The notes under the pieces: model-generated
Databases searched by the model: none
What the model was told of the DNA's origin: nothing
Seen by the model: only the letters and a program-made list of their open reading frames with translations
Part shown: positions 35,398-45,334 of the stretch, piece after piece
Numbering within the stretch: position 1 is the stretch's first letter
Layout: every line of letters starts with the position of its first letter
Assembly: GCF_900104955.1 (NCBI RefSeq)
Contig: NZ_FNSI01000001.1
Span: 1,336,001 to 1,400,000 of the forward strand
Direction: 5' to 3'
Source: Beijerinckia sp. 28-YEA-48
Lineage (GTDB): Bacteria > Pseudomonadota > Alphaproteobacteria > Rhizobiales > Beijerinckiaceae
DNA length: 64,000 nucleotides
Position numbers and translations under genes: made by a program

Positions 35398-36527
35398 CAG
35401 GTGATCCTCCGGCGGGTGGCGCGGATGGCGAGCACAAAGAAGAAAGCGCCGAAGCCGAGCAGGATCGCGATATCGCGCAGGAACAGGCCCCAGAGATCGC
35501 CGACGGCAAAGACCGTCTGCAGCGGCGGAATGACATAGCGTGCCGGCACCGCATAGGTGATGAATTGGATGATCCGCGGCATCGAGGAGATTTCGAACAG
35601 GAAGCCGGAAAGCAGCATCGCCGGCAGAAAGGCCGAGAGCAAAGCGACCTGGCTGGCGACGAACTGGTTCTTGGTGACAGCGGAGATCAGCAGCCCTTGA
35701 CCTAGGGCCGGCACCAGAAAGGCCGACGCAATGGCGAGCAGGGCCAGCGCCGAACCGAGGAACGGCACGCCGAAGACGAAGATCGCGATGAGCGTGCAGA
35801 TGGTCATCGAGCAGAGCCCGAGAACGAAGTAGGGAATAACCTTGGTCGCCAGAAATTCCGGCATGCCGATCGGCGTTGCCAGCAAAGCCTCCATCGTGCC
35901 GCGCTCCCATTCACGCGCGACGACCAGGGCGGTGAGCAGCGTGCCGATCATCGTCATGACGATGGCGATGGAGCCCGGCACCAGAAAATAGCGGCTGGTC
36001 AGTTCCGGATTGAACCAGAAGCGCTGGGCGAGACTGATGGGCGGCAGCGGCTGCACGCCGCGTTCGCTGGCGAGGCCCGCCGCCCAGCCAGCGCGGATGC
36101 CTTCGGCATAGGCGGCGACGAAGCCGGCGGTGTTGGGCATGGAACCGTCGGTGATGACCTGTACGGACGCTGGCTCGCCGCGCCCGTCGAGGCGGCGGCC
36201 GAAGTCGGGTGGAATGACGATGATGCCGCGAATGGCGCCGGCGACGAGATCGGCCTTCAGCGTCGCGACATCGCGGGCGCCGGTGATCTCGAACCAGGTC
36301 GAGCGTTCATAGGCGGTGGCGAGACTGCGCGCCTGGGCGCTCGTGTCCTGCAAGGCGAGGCCGATCTTGATCCGCGTCGTGTCGAGCGACACGCCATAGC
36401 CGAAGAGGAAGAGCAGGATCATCGGCAGCACGAAAGCGATCAGGAAAGTCGAGGGATCGCGCAGGATTTGCAGCGTCTCCTTGACGAGGAGCGCGGTGAA
36501 GCGTTGCCGGGAGAAGGCTTGGCTCAT
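35397..36527 (-). CDS. ybhS: ABC transporter permease, YbhS type
   Basis: The 376-residue ABC-2 permease starts with KETLQILRDPSTFLIAFVLPM, followed by a periplasmic loop and a C-terminal membrane bundle (VVAREWERGTMEALLATPI is the cytoplasmic coupling segment). Overlaps with ybhF (ATGA) and ybhR (TGATG) show tight coupling. It should dimerise with YbhR. Confidence 0.88.
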   Translation of the reverse strand: MSQAFSRQRFTALLVKETLQILRDPSTFLIAFVLPMILLFLFGYGVSLDTTRIKIGLALQDTSAQARSLATAYERSTWFEITGARDVATLKADLVAGAIRGIIVIPPDFGRRLDGRGEPASVQVITDGSMPNTAGFVAAYAEGIRAGWAAGLASERGVQPLPPISLAQRFWFNPELTSRYFLVPGSIAIVMTMIGTLLTALVVAREWERGTMEALLATPIGMPEFLATKVIPYFVLGLCSMTICTLIAIFVFGVPFLGSALALLAIASAFLVPALGQGLLISAVTKNQFVASQVALLSAFLPAMLLSGFLFEISSMPRIIQFITYAVPARYVIPPLQTVFAVGDLWGLFLRDIAILLGFGAFFFVLAIRATRRRIT

Positions 36528-38251
36528 GCGGCCTCCCGTTGCTTGTCGGATTCTTCGATCAGGGTGATGAAGGCACCTTCCAGAGTTGGATCATCGAGCC
36601 CGGCTTTTGCCGCCGCCTGCGATTTGAGATCGTCGGGGGTGCCGATGGCGATTTCCGCGCCGCGATAGATGAGCGCGATACGGTCGCAATATTCCGCCTC
36701 GTCCATGAAATGGGTGGTGACGAGAACGGTGACGCCGTGCTCCACCAGGCCGTTGATATGGGTCCAGAACTCACGGCGCACGATCGGATCGACACCGGAC
36801 GTCGGTTCATCGAGAAATAGCACCGGCGGCTGATGCATGACGGCGCAGGCCAGCGCCAGCCGCTGTTTGAAGCCAAGCGGCATGGTCCCGCTATTGGTCG
36901 AGAGATAATCCTTCAGATGAAAGATCTCGACCATGCGCTCGATCGCCTCGCGCTGCCGCGCGCCGGTCAGTCCATAGACACCGGAGAAGAAATTCAGGTT
37001 CTGTTGGACGCTGAGATCGCCATAGAGCGAGAATTTTTGCGCCATATAGCCGAGCGATTGGCGCGCCTCGGCGCGTGCCTTACGCAGATCATGGCCGGCG
37101 ACGCGGCCACCGCCTGAGCTGGGCGTCAGCAGGCCGCAGAGCATTTTGAACGTGGTCGATTTGCCCGCGCCATTGGGGCCGAGCAATCCAAAAATCTGGC
37201 CACGGGGAACCGAAAAGCTGATGTCGCTGGCGGCGGTGAAGGCGCCAAACCGCTTTGTTAGCTTCTCCGCGATGATGGCCGGTTCCTGTGTGTCAGGGAT
37301 CGTTCGATAGGCTTGCGCCAGGATGCTGGTGCCGGACGGGCCACCGCCGAGAATATCGACAAAGGCATCTTCGAAGCGCGGCGCCGTCGGCTCGATGCGG
37401 GAGTCGCTTGGCGCGCCGAAGGCGGCGGGGGCAGGGGCGCCGACATCTGGTTTCATCACCAGGCGCAACGACGCGCCCTGGACGGTGCCGTCGGTGACAT
37501 CCTTGTCGTTGAGGGCGCGCTCGAGCAGTTTGCGGCGGCCGTCGGCGCCGGCGAAGACGCGATAAACCCGGCCCTGGATCTGGCCGGTGAGACGCGCCGG
37601 CTCGCCCGCATAAAGCAACTTGCCTTCATTGAGCAGGAAGACGGTGTCGCATTTCTCCGCTTCGTCGAGATAGGCGGTCGACCACAGCACGCCGATGCCT
37701 TCGCCGGCGAGATTGCGTACCATGGTCCACAATTCCCGCCGCGAGACCGGATCGACGCCGACGCCCGGTTCGTCGAGCAGAAGCAGTTTCGGCGCTTTCA
37801 CCATGGCGCAGGCCAGACCGAGCTTCTGCTTCATGCCGCCCGAGAGCTTACCCGCTAAACGCGTGCGGAAACGGTCGAGATCGGTGAAGGCGAGCAGCTC
37901 ATGAAAGCGTGCTTCTCGTTCGCTCACCGGCAATCCACGGAGATTGGCGTAGAGCGAGAGGTTCTCGATGACGCTGAGATCTTCATAGAGGCCGAAGCGC
38001 TGCGGCATGTAACCGATATCAGCCCGATCGGCGTCAACGGCCGCAACGTTCTGCACTTCCACAGAACCGCCGTCGGGATCGAGCAGGCCGGCGAGCAGGC
38101 GGATCAAGGTAGTCTTGCCGGCGCCGTCGGGGCCGACGAGCCCGGTCATCCGCCCGGCGATGATGTCGATGGAGACCGCGTCGAGTGCCGCCGCAGCGTT
38201 CTTGCTGAAGCGTTTGGTGACGGCGCGTGCCGTTGCGACGAGGCCGTCCAT
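36524..38251 (-). CDS. ybhF: Double ABC ATPase, YbhF type
   Basis: The 575-residue protein contains two complete nucleotide-binding domains. The first has Walker A GPDGAGKTT, signature LSGGMKQKLGLACAM and Walker B LLLLDEPGVGVDP. The second has GPNGAGKST and VLFLDEPTSGVDP, but its signature is degenerate (MPLGFKQRLALACAV in place of LSGG). One competent and one weaker ATP site are thus likely. It powers the YbhSR permease. Start at ATG 38251, one base after the ybhG stop. Confidence 0.9.
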   Translation of the reverse strand: MDGLVATARAVTKRFSKNAAAALDAVSIDIIAGRMTGLVGPDGAGKTTLIRLLAGLLDPDGGSVEVQNVAAVDADRADIGYMPQRFGLYEDLSVIENLSLYANLRGLPVSEREARFHELLAFTDLDRFRTRLAGKLSGGMKQKLGLACAMVKAPKLLLLDEPGVGVDPVSRRELWTMVRNLAGEGIGVLWSTAYLDEAEKCDTVFLLNEGKLLYAGEPARLTGQIQGRVYRVFAGADGRRKLLERALNDKDVTDGTVQGASLRLVMKPDVGAPAPAAFGAPSDSRIEPTAPRFEDAFVDILGGGPSGTSILAQAYRTIPDTQEPAIIAEKLTKRFGAFTAASDISFSVPRGQIFGLLGPNGAGKSTTFKMLCGLLTPSSGGGRVAGHDLRKARAEARQSLGYMAQKFSLYGDLSVQQNLNFFSGVYGLTGARQREAIERMVEIFHLKDYLSTNSGTMPLGFKQRLALACAVMHQPPVLFLDEPTSGVDPIVRREFWTHINGLVEHGVTVLVTTHFMDEAEYCDRIALIYRGAEIAIGTPDDLKSQAAAKAGLDDPTLEGAFITLIEESDKQREAA

Positions 38252-38252
38252 C

Positions 38253-39257
38253 CTAGCGCCCTCCGGCTGGCCGGGCGTCGGGAATGGTGACGGTGACGGG
38301 CTGGCCCTGGCGCAAGGCATCGTCAGGATCGGTGACGACGATGCGCAGGCGATAAACGAGGTCGGTGCGCAGGCTTTCCGTCTGCACTGATTTCGGCGTG
38401 AACTCCGCTGTCGGTGAAATGAAGCCGATGGTGCCGCGATAGAGTTTTGGATTGCCGTCGCTTTTGACCTGCGCTTCCATGCCTGGCGAAATGCGCCCGA
38501 GATCAGGCTCCGACACATAGGCGCGCACGCGCATCGGCCGATCGATGGTGAGGGTGAAAACGGATTCGCCCGCCTGGACGATGGCGCCGGGCTCGCGCGC
38601 CCGTGTCAGGATCGTGCCGGCTGATGGGGCTTTCAAGGTCGCGTCGGCAAGATCGGTCTGTGCCTTATCACGTTGGGCTACGGCGACCGCATATTGTGCG
38701 TCGGCCGAGGCGATGTCCTCTTTGCGGAAGCCGGCGCGGATCAGCGACAAGGATTGCTCGGCCGCCTGCAAGCGTGCCTGATCGGCCCTGAACTGGGCTT
38801 CGGACAGATCGTATTGCGCCTGGCTGACGATGTGGTTCTTGAACAATTGCGAGCGACGGTCGAAATCCTGGCTGGTCTGCACCAGCGATGCACGGCGCTC
38901 AGCTACGGTCGCTTCGGCCTGCGCGATGTCCTGCGGACGATTGCCGCTGCGGCGTTTGTCGCGTTCCGCCGCCGCGACACTGACCTGCGCTTCGGCGGCG
39001 TTCAGCATATCGGTGAGCGGTTTGGTATCGAGCTGCGCCAGGATGGTTCCTGTCTCAACGCGTGCGCCTTCGTCCACCGGCATGGTGGCGATGCGACCGG
39101 GCACACGGAAGCCGAGATCGACGGAGCGAATGTCGACATTGCCGTAGAGGGCGAGAGGGCCGCCGGTCTGCGGTGCGAAGAAGCCAAAGCCGTGCGTGAG
39201 ATAAGCGGCCAGTGCGACGGCCGCGAGCAAAGCGAGAATGATCAGCCGCGTCTTCAT
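38253..39257 (-). CDS. ybhG: HlyD-family membrane fusion protein, YbhG type
   Basis: The 334-residue periplasmic adaptor has an N-terminal membrane anchor (MKTRLIILALLAAVALAAYL), a lipoyl half (RVPGRIATMPVDEGARVETG), a coiled-coil hairpin (residues about 85-190) and the second lipoyl half. It links the YbhFSR exporter to an outer-membrane channel, not encoded here. Its ATG overlaps the cecR stop (ATGA). Confidence 0.9.
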   Translation of the reverse strand: MKTRLIILALLAAVALAAYLTHGFGFFAPQTGGPLALYGNVDIRSVDLGFRVPGRIATMPVDEGARVETGTILAQLDTKPLTDMLNAAEAQVSVAAAERDKRRSGNRPQDIAQAEATVAERRASLVQTSQDFDRRSQLFKNHIVSQAQYDLSEAQFRADQARLQAAEQSLSLIRAGFRKEDIASADAQYAVAVAQRDKAQTDLADATLKAPSAGTILTRAREPGAIVQAGESVFTLTIDRPMRVRAYVSEPDLGRISPGMEAQVKSDGNPKLYRGTIGFISPTAEFTPKSVQTESLRTDLVYRLRIVVTDPDDALRQGQPVTVTIPDARPAGGR

Positions 39258-39922
39258 GGCTTGCTTTCGATGTCGCTGGAGAGAATGGCCCGGCAATGGG
39301 CATGCACGGTGCGGCGGATCTTTTCGGCATGGGCTTGGTCGATGTCGTCCCATTCCATGAAGCGCAGTGCGGTTGCGCGTGCGACACGGAAGACGATGAC
39401 CTGGCCGAGGATGCTCACCAGTTTCAGGCGCGCGTCTTCTTGGCTCCATCGACCATTGCCGTGGTGCTCGACGAGTGCGATCAAGCGGCCCGCCACCCGA
39501 TCGAAGATATGCCGGTAGAGAATCTGGAAAGCCTCGGTCGGCTCCATCTGCTCGCGCACGATGAAACGGGCCCAGGCCGCGCTCTGCGGATTGAGCATGA
39601 GCCCCAGCATGCCGTCGACCATGGTGAGGACGTAGGGCAGGGCCTCCTCGGGCCGGATGTCGTCAATCGCGGGCAGGCGGGTGAGGGCGGCGCCCAGCCC
39701 GCTTTCGATCTTTTCGGCGATGTGCTTGGCGGTGGCCAGGTAAAGCCCTTCCTTGCCGCCATAGTGATAGGTGATGGAGGACATGGCGGTGCCGGCAGCT
39801 GCAGCCAGCGCGCGGGTGCTGACCCCTTCGAGACCCTTGCGGCCGAAGAGGTCGACGGCTGTCTCCAACAGCCGGTCGTCGGTGGGCAGGGGCTTTTGCG
39901 GTGTTTTCGGCTTCTGGCTCAT
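39254..39922 (-). CDS. cecR: TetR-family regulator, CecR (YbiH) type
   Basis: The 222-residue repressor has an N-terminal HTH (GVSTRALAAAAGTAMSSITYHYGGKEGLY) and a CecR-type C-terminal domain (DUF1956). In E. coli CecR represses the ybh genes and affects sensitivity to cefoperazone and chloramphenicol; here it is the first gene of that operon. A perfect 12-bp palindrome lies 12 bp upstream of the start and is the likely autoregulatory site. Confidence 0.9.
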   Translation of the reverse strand: MSQKPKTPQKPLPTDDRLLETAVDLFGRKGLEGVSTRALAAAAGTAMSSITYHYGGKEGLYLATAKHIAEKIESGLGAALTRLPAIDDIRPEEALPYVLTMVDGMLGLMLNPQSAAWARFIVREQMEPTEAFQILYRHIFDRVAGRLIALVEHHGNGRWSQEDARLKLVSILGQVIVFRVARATALRFMEWDDIDQAHAEKIRRTVHAHCRAILSSDIESKP

Positions 39923-39933
39923 GCCTTATTTTA

Positions 39934-39945
39934 GTTCGATCGAAC
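39934..39945. promoter_or_regulatory. Palindromic operator candidate upstream of cecR
   Basis: GTTCGATCGAAC is a perfect 12-bp palindrome placed where a TetR-family protein would block transcription of the cecR-ybhGFSR operon. An AT-rich inverted repeat (ATTTCAA/TTGAAAT, 40013-40033) lies further upstream. Confidence 0.6.
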
Positions 39946-40115
39946 GAACAAATCAATGAAGATCTGTTGGCGCAGGCGGACGATTTAGCGGAAAAAGCTC
40001 TAAATCATTGGCATTTCAAATAAATATTGAAATTCTTAAGCGGCGCGGCGAGTAGCGGCAGGTCATAGGCGCGGTGGAATTGATTTGGCCGACGGCCATG
40101 TCGCACATTCGGTTG

Positions 40116-41003
40116 TCAGCTCCAGCGTCGCACGTGCTCGACTAAAGCGCGCAGCTTCGGTGCCATGTTCCGTCGTTGCGGATAATAAAGGTAGAACCCT
40201 GGAAAGGGCGGCAGGAAGTCTTCAAGCAGCCAGACAAGCTCACCCCGCTCCACATAAGGCCGGAATGTCTCGCGCATCGCGAAGGTGATCCCGGCCCCAC
40301 AAAGGGCGGCGCGCAGCATCAGGCGAAGATCATTCGTCGTGATCTGGGGCTCGACCGCCACGTCAAAGGCGACGCCTTTTTCTTCGAATTCCCAGCGATG
40401 GGGAGCGATATGTGGCGCGCGGCGCCAACCGATGCAGCGATGCTGAACCAACTCGCGTGGATGGCTCGGCACGCCATGGGTCGCCAGATAGGATGGCGCG
40501 GCCACAGCTGCTTCACACTGGTTGCCCCCCACTGGCACGGCGATCATGTCTTGTTCGATCACCTCGCCTAGCCTGACACCTGCATCAAATCCTGCCGCGA
40601 CGATATCGAATTCCTCGTCGGTGACCGTCACGTCGATGGTCACGGCCGGATTGGCCTCGGCAAAGCGGGAGAGGAGAGCCCCCGACAAGAAGTCTTCGGC
40701 AATCGAGGTGACGGCCAGCTTTAACAACCCACGCGGTTGATCTTCGGCCGCCAGATGCTCCAGTACAGCCATCATGTCCGACATGGGTTGCGAGAGAGCC
40801 GCACGCAATCGCTCTCCCGCCTCGGTCAATCGGACCGAGCGCGTGGTGCGCGTCACCAGGGCCATGCCAATGCAGTCCTCAAGCCGCCGCACGCCCTGAC
40901 TGACGGCCGAGCGCGTCACTCCCAGACGATCGGCAGCGGCGCGGAAATTGTCAGCTTCCGCGACAGCCTGAAACAGGGGCAAGAGGTTCAGGTCGATGTT
41001 CAT
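40116..41003 (-). CDS. LysR family transcriptional regulator
   Basis: The 295-residue regulator has HTH LFQAVAEADNFRAAADRLGV with TRSAVSQGVRRLED, and an effector domain of the CrgA-like subgroup (SFLSG...LLSRFAEANPAVTIDVTV). It is divergent from an SDR gene across 98 bp, the classical arrangement for LysR control of a neighbouring oxidoreductase gene. Confidence 0.9.
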   Translation of the reverse strand: MNIDLNLLPLFQAVAEADNFRAAADRLGVTRSAVSQGVRRLEDCIGMALVTRTTRSVRLTEAGERLRAALSQPMSDMMAVLEHLAAEDQPRGLLKLAVTSIAEDFLSGALLSRFAEANPAVTIDVTVTDEEFDIVAAGFDAGVRLGEVIEQDMIAVPVGGNQCEAAVAAPSYLATHGVPSHPRELVQHRCIGWRRAPHIAPHRWEFEEKGVAFDVAVEPQITTNDLRLMLRAALCGAGITFAMRETFRPYVERGELVWLLEDFLPPFPGFYLYYPQRRNMAPKLRALVEHVRRWS

Positions 41004-41101
41004 TGTCGAGTATCGCTAACCATCCAGTCCATGAATGGAGGAATACCGGCGACAGATGGCTTGGTCCACCTTTCCGTCAACATCACGGAAAGGAGCAGAT
41101 T

Positions 41102-41824
41102 ATGGACAAGGTCATTCTGGTCACCGGCGCCTCGGGCGGGATCGGCGAGGGCATCGCGCGCGAGCTCGCAGCCCATGGCGCAAAGGTCTTGCTGGGCGCG
41201 CGTCGAGGCGACCACATCGCAGCCATAGCGGCTGAAATCCGCGAGGGCGGCGGCACAGCGGAAGCCCGCGTGTTGGATGTCACGGATCGGGTCTCCATGG
41301 GCGATTTTGCGCAAGCCGCGCTCGATCTCTGGAACCGCATCGACGTTCTGGTGAACAATGCAGGCGTCATGCCCCTGTCGCCGCTTTCCGCCGGAAAGCT
41401 GGATGAATGGGAGCGCATGGTCGATGTGAACATCAAGGGCGTGCTCTGGGGCATCGGCGCGGTTCTGCCGGTCATGGAACGCCAAGGCAGCGGGCAGATC
41501 ATCAATATAGGTTCGATCGGTGCGCTGCAGGTCGTGCCTACTGCGGCTGTCTATTGTGCGACGAAATTCGCCGTGCGCGCCATTTCCGAGGGGCTACGCC
41601 AGGAGAGCACGAAGATCCGCGTTACGTGCGTCAATCCCGGCGTCGTCGAAAGCGATCTTGCCTCGACGATTACCCATGCGGAGACGATCGCCGTGATGGA
41701 CGAATATCGCGCCATCGCACTGCAGCCCAACGATATCGCCCGCGCGGTACGGCAGGTGATCGAGGCGCCCGACAGCGTCAACACGACCGAAATCACGATC
41801 CGGCCGACCGCGTCGCCGCAATGA
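41102..41824 (+). CDS. Short-chain dehydrogenase/reductase
   Basis: This 240-residue classical SDR oxidoreductase has the cofactor loop TGASGGIGEG, the NNAG motif (VLVNNAGVMPLSPL) and the catalytic triad/tetrad S-YxxxK (GSIGALQVVPTAAVYCATKFA). An Arg in LLGARRGD suggests NADP preference. Start at ATG 41102 with AAAGGAG upstream. The SnoaL-like gene follows after 52 bp. Substrate unknown. Confidence 0.9.
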   Translation: MDKVILVTGASGGIGEGIARELAAHGAKVLLGARRGDHIAAIAAEIREGGGTAEARVLDVTDRVSMGDFAQAALDLWNRIDVLVNNAGVMPLSPLSAGKLDEWERMVDVNIKGVLWGIGAVLPVMERQGSGQIINIGSIGALQVVPTAAVYCATKFAVRAISEGLRQESTKIRVTCVNPGVVESDLASTITHAETIAVMDEYRAIALQPNDIARAVRQVIEAPDSVNTTEITIRPTASPQ

Positions 41825-41876
41825 TGGCGTGGCTGGCAAGCAGCTAGCTTTTCCTACATCATGAAAGAAGCGAGAG

Positions 41877-42376
41877 ATGATTTTCCGCATGACTCGATAC
41901 GCCTGCGCTTTGCTGATCACCTCGACCTTCGTGGTTGTCGCGGCGCCGGCGCAAGCGCAGGATGCAGATGCGACGGCCCGAAACGCAGCGATCGTGCGGC
42001 AGGCCTTCGACAGCTGGGTCAAGGGTGGCAATGTCTTTGCCAAACTCCTGGCTCCGGATGTGACCTGGACCATTCACGGTAGCGGCCCTGTGGCGAGGAC
42101 CTATATCGGCCTCAAGGATTTCGTCGAACGGGCTTCGGCTCCATTGATCACCCGCCTCGCGACGCCGCTGGTTCCAGAGGTCCATGACATTTGGGCCGTC
42201 GGCGATACTGTGATCATTCGCTTCGACGCATCGGCCACCACGACCTCGGGCGCGCCTTATGCAAACCAGTTCGTCTGGATCTTTCGGATGACCAACGGTG
42301 TCGTGAGCGAGGCGCAGGCCTTCCTCGATCTCGTCGCTTATCAGAAGGTCGTCGACAACAACGCGCCTCGCGCGGA

Positions 42377-42380
<4 letters not shown>
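41877..42380 (+). CDS. Exported SnoaL/NTF2-like protein
   Basis: The 167-residue protein has a signal peptide (CALLITSTFVVVAAPAQAQ) and a single cone-fold SnoaL-like domain (VRQAFDSWVKGGNVFAKLLAPDVTW, TYIGLKDFVE). Members of this superfamily include isomerases and small-ligand binders, and none can be singled out. ATG 41889 is an alternative start. The stop codon overlaps that of mazG on the opposite strand. Confidence 0.8.
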
Positions 42381-43210
<830 letters not shown>

Positions 43211-43257
43211 GCGAGGCGCTTTGCATAGGAAGACTGGTGGACGAGCGTGCGCACTCT

Positions 43258-43292
43258 CAAAACAAAACGCGCCGCAGTGCAAGTGCGGCGCG
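43258..43292 (-). terminator. Rho-independent terminator of the cold-shock gene
   Basis: CGCGCCGCA (43268-43276) pairs perfectly with 43284-43292. Read on the minus strand the stem is followed by TTTTGTTTT. Confidence 0.85.
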
Positions 43293-43318
43293 CCAGATTT
43301 GATTACAGTGCTAGGGGC

Positions 43319-44026
43319 TCAGGAGAGACCGATGGACACCGCTTCGCGGCCTTTCGGCGTTTCGACGACACGCATCATCACGGCCTGGCCTTCGACCAGC
43401 TGGGTGATGCCGGCCGGACGCAGGGTCGAGATGTGAACGAACACATCCTTGCCGCCGTCATCGCTCGCCACGAAACCGAAGCCCTTGGTCATGTCGAACC
43501 ACTTGACCTTGCCGCCGAGTTCCACGGCCGTCGACGGATCGGGACCACGGCGTTGACCGCCGAAACCACCACCGCCGCCGCGATCGCCACCACGGTCTCC
43601 GCCGCGGTCGCCACCACCGCCACGCGGACCGTCGAACGAACGGGCCGGGCGCGGGGACATGTCCGCGGTCGACAAGTCGACTTCGAGCACGCGAGTGACC
43701 TGCAAGCCTTTGGCGCCTTGCGCGGTCGTTACTTTCAGCTTCGCTCCGGGAGGGACGGTCTCGTGACCGGCGGCCTGGAGCTGGCCGATATGCAGGAAGG
43801 CATCGCCGGCGCCGTTGCCGAGTTCGACGAAACCGAATCCTTTATCGCCCTTGAACCACTTTACTGTGGCGTCGACACTCGGAGGAGCAGCTCCACCGAA
43901 ATCCGGGGGCGGGAAGGGGGAACCACCACCGAATTGTGATCTTGGCTGACGCATCGGCGGAAAATCCATCGGTCCGTCATCGTCGAAACCCCGCCGTCTG
44001 GGCCTAAAATCCTTACCTTTGCTCAT
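43319..44026 (-). CDS. Double cold-shock domain protein with an RGG-rich linker
   Basis: The 235-residue RNA/DNA-binding protein has two CspA-like domains. The first has [17 protein letters not shown] and a degraded second motif (DAFLHIGQL). The second has [20 protein letters not shown] with DVFVHIS. They are joined by a Gly/Arg/Asp-rich linker with [21 protein letters not shown] repeats. The N-terminal 45 residues are basic, then Pro/Gly-rich. Two-domain Csp proteins are common in alphaproteobacteria, but the long RGG linker suggests extra RNA binding or condensate behaviour. Start at ATG 44026. Confidence 0.9.
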   Translation of the reverse strand: MSKGKDFRPRRRGFDDDGPMDFPPMRQPRSQFGGGSPFPPPDFGGAAPPSVDATVKWFKGDKGFGFVELGNGAGDAFLHIGQLQAAGHETVPPGAKLKVTTAQGAKGLQVTRVLEVDLSTADMSPRPARSFDGPRGGGGDRGGDRGGDRGGGGGFGGQRRGPDPSTAVELGGKVKWFDMTKGFGFVASDDGGKDVFVHISTLRPAGITQLVEGQAVMMRVVETPKGREAVSIGLS

Positions 44027-44050
44027 CGTGTTCTCGTCAGTCTCCGCCAA

Positions 44051-44169
44051 ACAGGCCGCCAGCCTGTAATTTCGCAAACGCACGTGCCAACAGTCGGCCG
44101 AAACGGGTGTTTCGAACCGGTGGTTTCCCATCGAACGGGCCAACTAAGTGACCGCGAAAATGTGTTGTC
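44051..44169 (-). promoter_or_regulatory. Candidate promoter and structured 5' leader of the cold-shock gene
   Basis: On the minus strand a perfect TTGACA (44169-44164) is followed after 16 bp by a poor -10, TTAGTT (44147-44142). This would give a leader of about 110 nt. Within it ACAGGC/GCCTGT (44051-44067) forms a hairpin near the start codon. Cold-shock leaders are often structured. The rest of the 363-bp gap to 44389 shows nothing further. Confidence 0.4.
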
Positions 44170-44389
44170 AAAACCGGACCTGCAGCGCCTACGAAGGGTT
44201 AGTGTAGCAGGCCCCTTCGAATTCCGCCATCTGTCCACAGTAAATATTTTGCTCATCAGGGGTTCCCGACACAAAATATTCGCAATCCGAGGGACCGCAC
44301 CAGTCCTTACGATACCAGGACGTCTGATACCGGCGTTTCAAGTCGTCGCCGAACGTCATTGGGTGAAGGAAACCCGAGGAGGAAATTGC

Positions 44390-44890
44390 GTGCCACAGAT
44401 CGCTGACGGCAAGCGAGTTGATCGCGCCTCAAGGGTTATTAAAGCTGCGCCACAGCGCATTTATCGGGCTCTCCTTGATCCGGGGGCGATCGCGACGTGG
44501 CGGGCGCCGAAGGGCATGATGGCACAAATACATCTGTTCGACGCCCGGCCGGGCGGGCGGTTCCAGATGTCGCTTCATTATGGGAGCGCGGATCATAAAG
44601 CGTTTGGCAAGACCAGCGCCGATGCCGACGTCGTCAACGGGCGGTTCGTCGATCTGGTTTCCGACCAAAGGGTGGTCGAGCAGGTTGAGTTTGTATCGAG
44701 CGATTCTGCTTTTGCCGGCACCATGACGATCACGACGACCTTAAAGGCGATCGGGTCCGACGCGACCGAGGTTACCATCGAATGTGCCAACGTCCCGGTG
44801 GGAATAGCGCCGGAGGATCATCAGGAAGGTCTGACGTCGACCTTGGAGAATCTTGCCGCTTACACCGAGGGGCCGGGCGGAGGCGGATAA
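44390..44890 (+). CDS. SRPBCC (AHA1-like) domain protein
   Basis: The 166-residue START-fold protein belongs to the activator-of-Hsp90 ATPase-like/polyketide cyclase group: RASRVIKAAPQRIYRALLDP, WRAPKGMMAQIHLFDARPGG, and the C-terminal helix EGLTSTLENLAAYTE. Ligand unknown. GTG 44390 is chosen as the start because GAGGAGG at 44377-44383 is well placed; no ATG fits. Confidence 0.8.
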   Translation: MPQIADGKRVDRASRVIKAAPQRIYRALLDPGAIATWRAPKGMMAQIHLFDARPGGRFQMSLHYGSADHKAFGKTSADADVVNGRFVDLVSDQRVVEQVEFVSSDSAFAGTMTITTTLKAIGSDATEVTIECANVPVGIAPEDHQEGLTSTLENLAAYTEGPGGGG

Positions 44891-44971
44891 TCTAGGCAGC
44901 CTATAGAGCACAGGCCGCTTCGAAACCCGAATAAGTTAAAGATATGTATTATTGATTTTATAAGTATCTGG

Positions 44972-45334
44972 TAGCCCAAACCTCCTTCATTTCAATGCTG
45001 ACCCTGGGCATTCCCGCCAATGCGTGATGGTGCTGATGATGGGCGCCATGATGATTCACAACATTGCGCCTGGCCCGCAGATCCTGACGCAGAGTACGGC
45101 GGTTATTTCCTCGCGCGCCTGAAATGCGAGATGGCGCTTGCTGCTCGGCTTCGTTCTGGGGCCGATGCTGGAAGAAAATTTCTGCCGTTCGATGCAGATC
45201 TCCCGGGGCGACCTGAGCATATTCGTAACGCAACCGATTTCGGCCTGTGCCTGGCCACGGCGCTTGTGCTTCTCGTCGCGGTCGCATCGCCGAAGATACG
45301 CAGCAAGCGCGAGGATGTACTCGTCGAATCCTGA
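44972..45334 (+). pseudogene. Decayed C-terminal fragment of tctA
   Basis: Three pieces of a TctA permease lie in order in different frames. First comes SFISMLTLGIPANA, then after a one-base frameshift VMVLMMGAMMIHNIAPGPQ. After an internal deletion LLGFVLGPMLEENFCRSMQ and ISRGDLSIFVTQPISA follow; a last shift gives a final hydrophobic helix and a TGA at 45334. The intact tctA at 56265 has the matching blocks SFIPLMSLGIPENA, VMALMMGAFIINGIQPGPG and LGFILGPMLEENFRRAM. There is no start and the N-terminal two thirds are missing. Confidence 0.85.

Noticed and set aside
45138..45314. N-terminal extension of the EtfB-KMT-like methyltransferase
   Set aside because: The extra residues are the tctA relic (LGPMLEENF), not part of a methyltransferase.
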